A DNA stretch of 64,000 bases, taken from contig JACJYV010000001.1 in assembly GCA_020635905.1 (NCBI GenBank), positions 620,001-684,000 of the forward strand, in the 5' to 3' direction. The notes beneath the pieces were generated by a model that searched no databases, was not told the DNA's origin, and worked only from the letters and a program-made list of their open reading frames with translations. This document shows positions 39,901 through 48,608 of the stretch, in pieces; position 1 is the stretch's first letter, and every line of letters begins with the position of its first letter. A program made the translations under genes and the position numbers. This DNA comes from Bacteroidia bacterium (GTDB lineage: Bacteria > Bacteroidota > Bacteroidia > J057 > JADKCL01).

Positions 39901-40803
39901 AACGGAGGTGTACCTCCCTACTCCTACCTGTGGAGCAGCGCAGAAACCACCGCAGCCATCTCGGGCAAGGCCCCCGGCCTCTACACCTGTACGGTCAGCG
40001 ACCAGAACGGTATGAATCAGGTGATTTCGGTCGAAATCCTGAGCAAGATTGTGTGGGAAGGCTTTATAGGAAGTTCTGCCCAGGGCGACACACTGATGAA
40101 TATCAATTCCAGCAACGGCTGGGGCACCTCTGGTGCCCGTTCAGATAATAAAGCCCTGAACGGAAGTGATGGCAAAGTGGTCCACGTGGTGAATTCCGTT
40201 TCCAAAAACTACTATCTCGGTCTCTCAGACGCCGATCCTGATGCCAGCCAGTTCACGATTGACTACGCCTTTTATAATAACAAGGGTAACCTCTACATCC
40301 GCGAGGAAAAAACGGGTTTCTTCCAGAATTACGGCACGGTAGCAGTGGGTGACACCCTGGTGGTGGAACGCCGCATTTCCAGCATGTACTGGTACCAAAA
40401 CGGGAATCTGCTGCGCAGTATTGGAATTTCGCCTACAGAAACCCTGCGGGTGGATGTGAGCATGTTCAGCACAGGCACAGAGATTTTCGATACCTGGGTG
40501 GACTTTTGTGATACGGTGCCGGGGCAGAAAAGCGGTCTGTCTGGAAATGGCTCGTCGCTCGCAGCTCAAGGCTCGCAGCTTTTGATCTATCCCAATCCTG
40601 CAAAGGGTCAAATTAACCTGCAATACCCCGATTCTTCCCCGTCAGAATACCAATTCACTTTGCTTGATTTGCAGGGCCGACGACTCCAAAGCTGGGCCGG
40701 GAAGCCTGCTTCGCTGGAATTTCGCGGAGTTGCCTCAGGAATGTATCTGTTGAGGATTGAGGGGGAAGGATTCAGACAGGAAGAAAAACTGATGGTCGAT
40801 TAG
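36964..40803 (+). CDS. T9SS-sorted surface protein with DFDPGPG propeller, ConA-like and SprB modules (paralogue 2)
   Basis: A 1,279-residue protein starting at ATG 36964, chosen because it gives the signal peptide MRLFPFLFLFLLTSELIFSQ; the open frame overlaps the previous gene back to 36856. Residues ~20-475 are a beta-propeller-like domain in which seven repeats contain the acidic turn DxDPGPG (one as DADPGTG), probably a calcium-binding or structural loop. An Ig-like Cys-containing segment follows, then three ConA/SPRY-like modules separated by SprB-type repeats. A T9SS sorting domain closes the protein (LIYPNPAKG to EKLMVD). Its C-terminal ~650 residues are almost the same as in paralogue 3, while the propellers are unrelated in detail. 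It is presumed co-transcribed with paralogue 1. Ligand unknown. Confidence 0.88.
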   Translation: MRLFPFLFLFLLTSELIFSQTYQWTNVFNPITINTVQVEDVATDGSGNIYVAGYCNSSFDMDPGPGTAFSTWANYKINIFFAKYSPSGSFIWGKSLFSLSSNRAHSIEVDTAGNLYLGGRFWDSLDVDPGPGVTKIISPSSNEGFIAKYDPSGDFQWVIPLGNFTGNNAGGATTEDIHFDEKRKELYVAGGFYSTIDFDPGPGVYNLTSHGNKDCFFAKYSENGQFIWAKGIGSGNNDACNGIAIDDTNNVFITGSYAGSCDFDPGPGTFIKGFQNTDCFVEKLDSAGNFKWMKRIQGTGNEIGKRIELDKKGNIYVGGIFSGTMDADPGTGTYNQTAQGTLDPFLLRLDKAGNFVWAARIGGNNQDLLYGMTMDDSAHIFISGEFRSVADFDPGPGVQNLTANGQDIFIAKYDSSRNLIGAWALGGPGQNYSYDCAVDKNGNLYTVGSASKTIDFDPGPGIDTASGHSTLGYIHKMGLFAPCAILAIDSVHGDTNLCPSDSVELVASGGALFQWTYNSIPISSATGSSYFANQTGFYQVIVSNGGCTDTSAGISIVSQPVSPTWADFVGTSQSGDTLFEITSSNGWGSKAAASAQVLQPNQNGGLAHVVHENKGVYYIGLSWDNPSDPSQLTIDHAFYVNKSQLRVREAIGTDLVVGSVGPGDTLEIVRVGTTLNWLKNGSVVYTKAVDNSKSLRADASLFKKDSYLTNVWLTFCSTSLPLSVSGMVGHNDCANGPSGYVSLSVSGGTPPVNYSWSNGASTANNTSLEGGTYSVTVTDNAGGTAMASFVVLNRISWTDQVGAAGSVDTLSRTLPNSSWGTSGARSIQVLGSNADGYFMHLVNRLDRFYVIGLSDQNTDESQTTIDYAFYNSKGTLRIKEESGFDGSFGAITLGDTLKIERVGSTIKYWQNSTLIRSTSTNPAWSLMVDASLYSKGTVIYDIYSSFCTDSIAPDSFYATLVSLDHEDCFVSNGAAEVTGNGGVPPYSYLWSSAETTAAISGKAPGLYTCTVSDQNGMNQVISVEILSKIVWEGFIGSSAQGDTLMNINSSNGWGTSGARSDNKALNGSDGKVVHVVNSVSKNYYLGLSDADPDASQFTIDYAFYNNKGNLYIREEKTGFFQNYGTVAVGDTLVVERRISSMYWYQNGNLLRSIGISPTETLRVDVSMFSTGTEIFDTWVDFCDTVPGQKSGLSGNGSSLAAQGSQLLIYPNPAKGQINLQYPDSSPSEYQFTLLDLQGRRLQSWAGKPASLEFRGVASGMYLLRIEGEGFRQEEKLMVD
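38616..40577 (+). repeat. ~2-kb paralogous duplication, copy A
   Basis: This segment and 43502-45463 are colinear at a constant offset of 4,886 bp over about 1.96 kb, so there is no net indel. Long stretches are identical, with a few divergent windows (for example the first SprB-type repeat near 39140-39220). Confidence 0.9.
40550..40577 (+). repeat. In-frame heptad repeat GCTCNNN (4 units)
   Basis: Units GCTCGTC, GCTCGCA, GCTCAAG, GCTCGCA encode the pre-sorting-domain linker of paralogue 2. Confidence 0.7.
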
Positions 40804-40808
40804 GATTC

Positions 40809-41726
40809 CTATTGGTCCCCGGCCACAGGATTTCCATCGAGTAAAAGTCCTTCGCGAAAGTCCCACTGGGGCGCCAGATCGTGCGGATCTTCCTCCAGGA
40901 GGCCAGAAAAGGAGATTTTCATTCCAGGATGATTAAATCCAAGGGGGATATTTTTGATCTTATTTCCCATCAGTGAGCATTTTTTTAAACAGGTCAATTG
41001 AAGCAGGGGAAGCAGATCTTCCACCAAATTGCCATCCGCGGTCAGGTAGCTCAGCTTTGTCATGCTTTCCAAAGGTCCCGGGTCACGGATTCGGTTATGG
41101 TCCAGGTCAAGACTCTCCAAATTGACCAGGCTTTTCAAGGGCGAAATATCTTCAACTCCGCACATTCTCAGGTTCAGAGATTTGAGTTGGGTCAGACCAG
41201 TCAGGGATTGAATATCAAGCCTGCCATTACAGGAAATATCCAGATGTTCCAGCAAAGGAAGTGCAGCAAGTGGCGAAGCATCCACGACCTGATTACTGAA
41301 AAGGTCAAGCGTATTCAATTTTTTTAACCCCTGGATTGATTCGAGAGAAGAAATTCCATGATTTCCACCCAGCTTCAGAATCTCCAGTTGGGTTAATTTT
41401 TCCAGGCCACTTAAATCTTTCACCCTGCTACTTACAATTCCTAATTCCCTCAGCTTCAACATCCCCGAAAAAATCCCAAGCTCAGGCATAGTTGCACCAT
41501 TAATCCATACATACTCCATTTCCGTCAGGTCTTTCAGGCTTTCCAGGCGTAATTTATGCCCATTGGAAATATAAAGCCTGGTGACCCGACCTTCCCCGTT
41601 GGCAGAAAATCCGCGGGCAAAATTCCACAGACCTTTCTCAGTGGTCCTTGTAAGCCCATGTTCATTTGTAAGGTTAAATGCCTTTATGGCTTCAAAATCG
41701 ACGGGATGTAATTCTCCAAAATGCAT
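40809..41726 (-). CDS. Leucine-rich-repeat protein (SDS22/internalin-like), 305 aa
   Basis: Residues ~60-270 form about nine LRRs of 21-23 residues with the LxxLxxLxLxxNxI pattern (LKKLNTLDLFSNQ, LESLDLDHNRI, LTQLKSLNLRM). There is no signal peptide or sorting domain, so it is probably cytoplasmic. The ~40-residue N-terminal segment before the repeats is not recognised, and there is no C-terminal effector domain. LRR proteins of this type bind other proteins; the partner is unknown. It lies antisense between paralogues 2 and 3, ending 5 bp from the convergent gene and starting 237 bp from the ATG of paralogue 3. A second cytoplasmic LRR-like gene is at 50412-51197. Confidence 0.82.
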   Translation of the reverse strand: MHFGELHPVDFEAIKAFNLTNEHGLTRTTEKGLWNFARGFSANGEGRVTRLYISNGHKLRLESLKDLTEMEYVWINGATMPELGIFSGMLKLRELGIVSSRVKDLSGLEKLTQLEILKLGGNHGISSLESIQGLKKLNTLDLFSNQVVDASPLAALPLLEHLDISCNGRLDIQSLTGLTQLKSLNLRMCGVEDISPLKSLVNLESLDLDHNRIRDPGPLESMTKLSYLTADGNLVEDLLPLLQLTCLKKCSLMGNKIKNIPLGFNHPGMKISFSGLLEEDPHDLAPQWDFREGLLLDGNPVAGDQ

Positions 41727-41963
41727 TTTTCAAAGCTTGTAAATGGGAAATTTACGATAAAGATTAGCAGGAAGTTAGCTGGATTTTTCTGTTCAATTCA
41801 AAGATCAATCTCAGCCATAAAACGAAAACAAAATCCCCAATTCTCCTTGAAATTCACAGAAAATCCCGCTATTTTTACGCCCGTATTCCCGCTACGAAAA
41901 GAGCCCAATCTCCCCGTATTGATAGTTTTTCCGTTTTTCCCAATATCAACAACTGCTTTTCTC

Positions 41964-44900
41964 ATGAAAAAATTTATCCTGAACCTTCTTCCCCTGGTTT
42001 TCCTGGTCCAACTGGCATTTGCTCAAAACTTTGATAAGAAAATCAACCTGAGCCAGGGCTCCAAAACCTGTGCCTTGCTGTCCAGCGGCACCCGCATCGT
42101 TGGATTTACCAATACGACTCCCTACGGCAGCAAACTGGTGGCCATAAACCCCAATGGAGATACCCTTTGGACAAAGGAACACGGATACTATAACGGAACT
42201 GCCATTGACATTGTAAGAAGGGGCCCCAACGACCAGATTTTGGTGGTCGGTCTGACTGGCTATTCGGGAACTTATCCCTCCTACTACCCTTTCATTGCCA
42301 TTTTGGATTCCTCTGGTAATATCCTCAATTACAAGCATTTTCAATCCAGTTCTGTTACCCAAACCACCCGCAACTACGATGCCTGGTTTGCTGCGGACGG
42401 CACCATTTTCTGGACGGGTTGGTACAAGGATATTTTCAGTGGGGGCGTTTCCTATTACGAATGGCACGTGCCGCTGATTGCCAAATTCAACTCGAATCTC
42501 ACCCTGGCCTGGTCGCGCCAGTATGGAAATCACAACGATTCCAACCGAAAAAAGGGTTACGCCTACGAAATGGAACTCGCCCCCGACGGAAATCCCGTGG
42601 TTTGGGGCACTTATGACCGCTATTCAACTCCGGGCAAATACTTTCTTACCAAAATCAATAAAACCACCGGAAGTGTGATCTGGGCGAAGGACTGGCCTTT
42701 TGTGTACACCTATAATCCCACCGGACTGGCTATTGCCCCGAACGGTGATATTTTTGCGGTTCAGGAATCCAATGAAGCCAGCCTGGGCACCTGTATCAAA
42801 GTGCATAAATTCAGCGATGCCGGAACCCACATCTGGAGCAAGGACCTGGGAAGCACTTCCAGCAATACCTTTGCGCAATTTGCAACCATCAGTTCATCGG
42901 GTGAATTGCTGATCACTGGTTTTGCGGGAGTGAACCTGGCCTATGAGGTGCTTTTGATCAAATCCAATACAGACCTGACCAATCCCACGGGATATCGTTA
43001 CAGTGGAAGCGCTTCAGCCTACACGGGGATGGAAATGGTGGAGGATGCCTCAGGCAAGTTGTTTCTTTCTATGAAAAACAACACTGAGGGTCAAATCCTG
43101 CAAATCGCCAATAACGGAAACTCACAATGCGGGTCCAGCCCGTTGGCCATGACAGCCCTCACAGATGCCACCGTTGCCCCGGTTACAGGCACCACCACCA
43201 CCAGTTCCATTGCGGGTTTGTCTTTTATTACCCAAAACCCAACCGCGGCCAAGCTTACCTATACAGATACGGTTTATTGCTACTTTGGCCCTGCCTGCCA
43301 GGTCACGGCCCATGACTCCCTCAATGGCTCCTCCACCATCTGCCCTACGGATTCAGTCGAGCTGATCGCCTCGGGCGGCACCCTTTTCCAATGGATGATG
43401 AACGGAATGAACATCCCTGGCGCCAACTCAGCCAGCTATTATGCTTCGGCCACGGGCTTTTATCAGGCCATCGTGGGCGATGGTTCCTGCTCGGACACCT
43501 CTGCGGGAATCAGCATCGTTTCGCAACCTGTGACTCCCACCTGGGCCGACTTCGTCGGCACATCGCAATCGGGTGACACCCTGTTTGAAATCACCAGCAG
43601 CAATGGCTGGGGCAGCAAAGCTGCAGCTTCTGCTCAGGTGCTGCAACCCAACCAGGAGGGTGGGCTGGCCCACGTGGTCCATGAAAATAAAGGCGTGTAT
43701 TACATTGGATTGTCATGGGACAATCCCTCAGATCCCAGTCAGCTGACCATTGATCATGCCTTTTATGTGAATAAAAGCCAGCTGCGGGTGCGGGAAGCCA
43801 TTGGCACCGACCTCGTGGTGGGTTCAGTAGCCCCGGGCGATACCCTGCAAATTGTACGAGTTGGAAGTTCACTCAACTGGCTCAAAAACGGGTCCGTTGT
43901 GTACACCAAAGCGGTGGACAACAGCAAGTCGCTGCGGGCTGATGCCTCCCTTTTCAAGAAAGATTCCTACCTGACCAATGTCTGGCTCACCTTTTGTTCG
44001 ACCAGTTTGCCTTTGTCGGTTTCTGGTTCGGTTGAGCACAATGATTGTGCAAATGGTCCCATGGGCAGCATCAATCTGGCTGTTTCGGGAGGCACACCTC
44101 CATTTAATTACAGCTGGTCCAACGGAGCCAGCACTGCGAACAACACCAGCCTCGAAGGCGGCACTTACAGCGTAACCGTCACGGACAACGCAGGCGGCAC
44201 CGCCATGGCCAGCTTTGTGGTGCTGAACCGCATTTCCTGGACCGATCAGGTGGGCGCAGCGGGCAGTGTGGACACGCTTTCCCGCACCCTGCCCAACTCC
44301 AGTTGGGGCACCTCAGGGGCACGTTCCGTTCAGGTGCTGGGAGCAAATGCGGACGGATATTTTATGCATCTGGTCAATCGTCTGGATCGCTTTTATGTGA
44401 TTGGATTGTCTGATCAGAATACAGACGAAAGCCAGACCACCATTGATTATGCCTTTTACAACTCCAAAGGCACCTTGCGCATCAAGGAAGAAAGTGGATT
44501 TGATGGTTCGTTTGGAGCAATTTCCCTGGGGGATACTCTGAAAATTGAGCGGGTTGGAAGCACGATCAAATACTGGCAAAACTCCACCCTGATCCGTTCC
44601 ACCTCCACCAATCCCACCTGGTCACTCATGGTGGATGCCTCGCTTTACAGCAAGGGTACCGTGATTTATGACATTTACAGCAGCTTCTGCACGGACAGCA
44701 TTGCGCCAGACAGTTTTTATGCCAGCATTGTGAGTGTGCAGGCCGAAGACTGTTTCCTCTCCAACGGAGCTGCTGAAGTGACCGGCAACGGAGGCATACC
44801 TCCCTACTCTTACCTTTGGAGCAGCGCCGAAACCACGGCAGCCATCTCAGGCAAAGCCCCCGGCCTCTACACCTGCACAGTCAGCGACCAGAACGGCATG

Positions 44901-45680
44901 AATCAGGTGATTTCGGTCGAAATCCTGAGTAAGATCGTGTGGGAGGGCTTCATTGGCTCGGCGGCAAATGGTGACACCCTCTACAACTCAAATTCCAGCA
45001 ATGGCTGGGGCACCTCTGGCGCCCGTTCAGACAATAAAGCCCTCAACGGCAGTGATGGCAAAGTGGTGCACGTGGTGAATTCCGTTAGCAAAAACTACTA
45101 CATTGGATTGAGCGACAGCGATCCTGATGCGAGCCAGTTCACGATTGACTATGCCTTCTATAATAATAAAGGCAACCTCTACATCCGCGAGGAGAAAACG
45201 GGTTTCTTCCAGAATTACGGCACCGTCGCCGCAGGCGACACCCTGGTGGTGGAACGCCGCATTTCCAGCATGTACTGGTATCAGAACGGGAATCTGCTGC
45301 GCAGTATTGGAATTTCGCCTACAGAAACCCTGCGGGTGGATGTAAGCATGTTCAGCGTGGGGACGGAGATTTACGATACCTGGGTGGACTTTTGTGATAC
45401 GGTGCCGGGGCAGAAAAGCGATCAGTCTGAAAATGGCTCGTCGCTCGCAGCTCACGGCTCGGAGCTCATATTGTTTCCCAATCCTACCTCGGGATTATTA
45501 ACCCTGGAAGCTGGGAACGAACTGATCGGACAAAAGGGCGAAATCATTTCTCTGCCTGGCCGGACGATTTTAACCTTTAACTTCACTGAAAACCAACTAC
45601 AATTGGATTGCAGCTTACTTCCCGCCGGGATGTACCTGGTTCGGGTGGGGAACCAAACCTTGAGGTTTATCCGGGAGTAA
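41964..45680 (+). CDS. T9SS-sorted surface protein with ConA-like and SprB modules (paralogue 3)
   Basis: A 1,238-residue protein starting at ATG 41964, which gives the signal peptide MKKFILNLLPLVFLVQLAFAQ; the 81 residues upstream in the open frame (to 41721) are not protein-like. Residues ~20-430 are a beta-propeller-like domain (VVGLTGYSG, LAPDGNPVVWGTYD). The rest repeats the architecture of paralogue 2: an Ig-like Cys segment, three ConA/SPRY-like modules, SprB-type repeats and a T9SS sorting domain (LILFPNPTSG to LRFIRE). The DNA from 43502 is nearly the same as 38616-40577. N-terminal and sorting domains differ between paralogues while the middle is homogenised, suggesting gene conversion. 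An adhesin role is inferred. Confidence 0.88.
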   Translation: MKKFILNLLPLVFLVQLAFAQNFDKKINLSQGSKTCALLSSGTRIVGFTNTTPYGSKLVAINPNGDTLWTKEHGYYNGTAIDIVRRGPNDQILVVGLTGYSGTYPSYYPFIAILDSSGNILNYKHFQSSSVTQTTRNYDAWFAADGTIFWTGWYKDIFSGGVSYYEWHVPLIAKFNSNLTLAWSRQYGNHNDSNRKKGYAYEMELAPDGNPVVWGTYDRYSTPGKYFLTKINKTTGSVIWAKDWPFVYTYNPTGLAIAPNGDIFAVQESNEASLGTCIKVHKFSDAGTHIWSKDLGSTSSNTFAQFATISSSGELLITGFAGVNLAYEVLLIKSNTDLTNPTGYRYSGSASAYTGMEMVEDASGKLFLSMKNNTEGQILQIANNGNSQCGSSPLAMTALTDATVAPVTGTTTTSSIAGLSFITQNPTAAKLTYTDTVYCYFGPACQVTAHDSLNGSSTICPTDSVELIASGGTLFQWMMNGMNIPGANSASYYASATGFYQAIVGDGSCSDTSAGISIVSQPVTPTWADFVGTSQSGDTLFEITSSNGWGSKAAASAQVLQPNQEGGLAHVVHENKGVYYIGLSWDNPSDPSQLTIDHAFYVNKSQLRVREAIGTDLVVGSVAPGDTLQIVRVGSSLNWLKNGSVVYTKAVDNSKSLRADASLFKKDSYLTNVWLTFCSTSLPLSVSGSVEHNDCANGPMGSINLAVSGGTPPFNYSWSNGASTANNTSLEGGTYSVTVTDNAGGTAMASFVVLNRISWTDQVGAAGSVDTLSRTLPNSSWGTSGARSVQVLGANADGYFMHLVNRLDRFYVIGLSDQNTDESQTTIDYAFYNSKGTLRIKEESGFDGSFGAISLGDTLKIERVGSTIKYWQNSTLIRSTSTNPTWSLMVDASLYSKGTVIYDIYSSFCTDSIAPDSFYASIVSVQAEDCFLSNGAAEVTGNGGIPPYSYLWSSAETTAAISGKAPGLYTCTVSDQNGMNQVISVEILSKIVWEGFIGSAANGDTLYNSNSSNGWGTSGARSDNKALNGSDGKVVHVVNSVSKNYYIGLSDSDPDASQFTIDYAFYNNKGNLYIREEKTGFFQNYGTVAAGDTLVVERRISSMYWYQNGNLLRSIGISPTETLRVDVSMFSVGTEIYDTWVDFCDTVPGQKSDQSENGSSLAAHGSELILFPNPTSGLLTLEAGNELIGQKGEIISLPGRTILTFNFTENQLQLDCSLLPAGMYLVRVGNQTLRFIRE
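43502..45463 (+). repeat. ~2-kb paralogous duplication, copy B
   Basis: Copy of 38616-40577 at an offset of 4,886 bp; its last ~720 bp also match 35958-36676. Confidence 0.9.
45436..45470 (+). repeat. In-frame heptad repeat GCTCNNN (5 units)
   Basis: Units GCTCGTC, GCTCGCA, GCTCACG, GCTCGGA, GCTCATA encode the linker before the sorting domain of paralogue 3. Confidence 0.7.
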
Positions 45681-45776
45681 AGAAATTTGGAATAAGGAGA
45701 GCAGCTTTTATCAATCCAGGTAAAGGTTGTTCTCCAAATTTCCTTAAATTTCCCTCAACCCAAAACCTAATCCCCC

Positions 45777-46379
45777 ATGTCCAACCTTTTCCGCTTCAAA
45801 ACCTGGCAACTGGCCCTCATTTTTGTCACTCCCCTGCTGATCATGGCCTTGCTACTCGGCCTGACCCCTGAGGAGTCAAATACACTCAGAGTACAATATT
45901 ATACCATTTTCCCGGTCCTGACCCTGATGCTGATCACAGGTTGGCAGACTGGGATGGGCTATGCGTATGGAAAAGAAATGAAGCAAAACAAACTCCTCTT
46001 TCTTGTGCCGGGAGCATTGAGTTTGGTGTGCCTGCTGGCTTTGGAAGTTTACGGCCTTTACTTCCTGGTGAAAATTTTGGTGGGAGGACTTGCCACCCAC
46101 TCCATCCCTGGAGCCCAGGTTATTCATCCCAAAACGATATCAGGAGCGGTCTTGAAATTTATGGTCATTTTCCCTATTGCAACGCCCGGGATTTTGCTCA
46201 AAATCATGTCCTCTCTGCAAACGGCTATTCCCGATCCCGAGGTCAGGGCCCAGATGAAATCCACCTACCTCAAACCCATGCAAATGGTGGTGATCGGAAT
46301 GTACCTGCTCATTGGATTAGGGATCGTGGGCATGGTGGCGCTCGATATTGCTTCCCTTTCCGCTGCCGAACCGGGGTAA
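45777..46379 (+). CDS. Multi-pass membrane protein of unknown function, 200 aa
   Basis: Five hydrophobic segments are visible at about residues 11-29, 42-62, 73-100, 117-141 and 168-193, so it is an inner-membrane protein. I do not recognise a family: there is no ATP-binding, protease or transporter signature. The loop between segments 2 and 3 is basic (GKEMKQNK), which by the positive-inside rule places it in the cytoplasm. It starts 96 bp after paralogue 3 and ends 101 bp before the FN3 gene on the same strand. No terminator hairpin was noted in either gap, so it may be part of a longer transcript. Its size resembles accessory ABC-permease subunits, but that is only a comparison of shape. 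Confidence 0.7.
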   Translation: MSNLFRFKTWQLALIFVTPLLIMALLLGLTPEESNTLRVQYYTIFPVLTLMLITGWQTGMGYAYGKEMKQNKLLFLVPGALSLVCLLALEVYGLYFLVKILVGGLATHSIPGAQVIHPKTISGAVLKFMVIFPIATPGILLKIMSSLQTAIPDPEVRAQMKSTYLKPMQMVVIGMYLLIGLGIVGMVALDIASLSAAEPG

Positions 46380-46480
46380 GTTACTTCCAATCGTCCACGA
46401 AGAAAGACGATTTCTTTTCAGATTCTTGATAGTCTGGTCTGCATTAAAACCAGTTCTGTACGAAATTTGTAGTCCAGTTT

Positions 46481-48544
46481 ATGATTCGCATGGTCCAAAA
46501 GTACAGGACATTCATCCTTTTAGCCCTGCTGGCTGTTTTTGCTGGTTCCATGGCCCGCAGCCAATCCCTGCGCATTGTGACTTTCGTTTCTGAGGAGGGA
46601 ATTTTCCTGCGCTGGAATCCTGTATTTTCCGCTGATCTGACCGGATACCACGTTTACCGCTCGGTCGAAAACCGCAACTGGGTGCGCCTTACCACCACTC
46701 CCAGCCGCATGCTGACCACCAATCTGGAGATCAAAAAGGTGGCGGGCGACAATATGACCCGCTTTCTCAATCTTTTTGGGGTGGAAAATGAACGGGCTGG
46801 GATCACCCGTTACACTTATCTGGAATTCATCAAAGACGACTCAAAAAAGGAGGAACTGGACCGGCTGACCTATGCCTACCCCGACCTGGCCAAGGCCATG
46901 GGAGTCGTTTTTGCAGACAAGGAAGTGCCGCAGGGTCCTTCGGTCAAATACAGGGTCACGGCCATTCTGGCCGGCAAGGAAATCGAAATCGGGGTCACAG
47001 AAAGCATGACCTGGATCAAAAAGCAGGTGGAAAAAAATCCTGAAGTGGTCCCTCCCATACCCACGATTCAGGTAAAATCCCTGATGGGGGCCGCCACCCT
47101 TTCCTGGAAGAAAAACGAAACGGCCCTCAAATCGGGAAAAGTCACGGGCTTTCGGGTGTACCGCGCAGCCAAAGGACTGGGGCCCTTCATTTTGCTGGAT
47201 CCCGCTCAGCCCCACGGCAATATTGAAAATGCGAACGGCAAGCTTCAGGATAATTCTATTCAATACGTCAGGGACACGGGCCTGACCAACGGGCAGCCCT
47301 ATTTGTACCTGGTGAGGGCCATCAACGCTTTCGGGATCGAAAGCGAACCCAGCGACCCGGTGGAGGTCATTCCCGGGGTATTCAATTCCCTCGAACCGCC
47401 CACTGCCATACATCCCAGTCTGGTCGGCAAAGTCTTCAAGTTGTCCTGGAAAGCTCCCGAGCGGACGCCCAACGGCTACGAAGTTTATCGTGCCGACGGC
47501 AAAGGCCCTTTCATCAAAGTCTATAAGATCCAGCAGTCTGTGACCGAGTGGGTGGACAAAAGCCTGGATGAAGGGGGAGATTTTGCCTGGTATCTTCGTT
47601 CCCTCAATTCCAAAGGCGAGCCTGGCCCGCCCTCAGACACGGTTCGTTTTTCCATTCCCGACCTCTCCCCCCCTGCCGCGCCCCGCAATGTCAGAGCAGT
47701 GGTCAACGGAGGGGAAATAACCCTTACCTGGGACGCCAACACCGAAAAGGACTTTTTCGGCTATGAAGTGGAGCGGACCTCTGACCCTGATTTTGCCAAA
47801 TCCAGCCTGCTCAACCGTACGGCCCTGAAGCAAACCACCTACCGCGACAAACAACCCACGGATGCTGAAATCACCTACGGTTACACGGTTTTTGCGATTG
47901 ACAAGAATTTCAACCGCTCTGAAGGTTCAAAAATGGTCAAAGCAACGGTTTCTGATGTGGTTCCGCCCAAAGTGCCGCTCAATATTGCCATTCTGAAAAA
48001 GAACAAAACCGCCACCCTTTCCTGGGATGAAGTGCCCGACAAGGACCTTTCCATGTACAAAATCTGGAAAGCCGACCGCAGGGTGGATGCCCTGAAATAT
48101 ATTGAATTTGCCCAGACCAGCACCCTTTTCTACCACATCGAGTTGGAAGGGGATGGTGATTGGTTCCTCAAGGTCAGCTCAATCGACGAATCGGGCAATG
48201 AGTCTGAAATGTCTGAATCTGTGCGCCTGACCTGGGAAATGGACCAACTGCCCAAACCCGGCGGACAAGGCAAGTGCGAGGCTTCGCCCTTTGGGATGTT
48301 CCTGACCTGGAATCCCTCCAATTCTGAAACAGCCAAGGGTTACTATATCACCCGCATAGACGAAGTGACGGGCAAGCAGGTGGACATTGCGGAGATCAGC
48401 ATGAAGAAAACCAGCTTTCTGGACAAATCGGCGGAGAAGGGAAGGAAATACTCCTACGAAGTACGTACCCGCAACGCCAACTGGCAAATGGGGGTCCCCC
48501 TGTTGATGAGCTGCCCCGTGGTGGAGGAAACGCCGATCAGGTAG
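46481..48544 (+). CDS. Exported fibronectin type III repeat protein
   Basis: A 687-residue protein with a signal peptide (RTFILLALLAVFAGSMARSQ, about residues 9-28); an alternative ATG at 46490 removes three residues. The remainder is a string of about six FN3-like domains, with recurrent YxVYR (GYHVYRS, GFRVYRA, GYEVYRA, GYEVERT) and LSWxxxxD phrases. There is no catalytic signature and, unlike its upstream neighbours, no T9SS sorting domain: the protein ends PVVEETPIR. It is therefore probably periplasmic or a partner of a surface complex. FN3 domains usually serve as spacers or carbohydrate/protein-binding units. It is followed by a 64-bp gap and the ATPase pair. Confidence 0.82.
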   Translation: MIRMVQKYRTFILLALLAVFAGSMARSQSLRIVTFVSEEGIFLRWNPVFSADLTGYHVYRSVENRNWVRLTTTPSRMLTTNLEIKKVAGDNMTRFLNLFGVENERAGITRYTYLEFIKDDSKKEELDRLTYAYPDLAKAMGVVFADKEVPQGPSVKYRVTAILAGKEIEIGVTESMTWIKKQVEKNPEVVPPIPTIQVKSLMGAATLSWKKNETALKSGKVTGFRVYRAAKGLGPFILLDPAQPHGNIENANGKLQDNSIQYVRDTGLTNGQPYLYLVRAINAFGIESEPSDPVEVIPGVFNSLEPPTAIHPSLVGKVFKLSWKAPERTPNGYEVYRADGKGPFIKVYKIQQSVTEWVDKSLDEGGDFAWYLRSLNSKGEPGPPSDTVRFSIPDLSPPAAPRNVRAVVNGGEITLTWDANTEKDFFGYEVERTSDPDFAKSSLLNRTALKQTTYRDKQPTDAEITYGYTVFAIDKNFNRSEGSKMVKATVSDVVPPKVPLNIAILKKNKTATLSWDEVPDKDLSMYKIWKADRRVDALKYIEFAQTSTLFYHIELEGDGDWFLKVSSIDESGNESEMSESVRLTWEMDQLPKPGGQGKCEASPFGMFLTWNPSNSETAKGYYITRIDEVTGKQVDIAEISMKKTSFLDKSAEKGRKYSYEVRTRNANWQMGVPLLMSCPVVEETPIR

Positions 48545-48608
48545 TCCCGCACAAAAAAAACTGAAAATCCGGCCCCGGATATTTATATTTAAACCAAATT
48601 AACCCACT

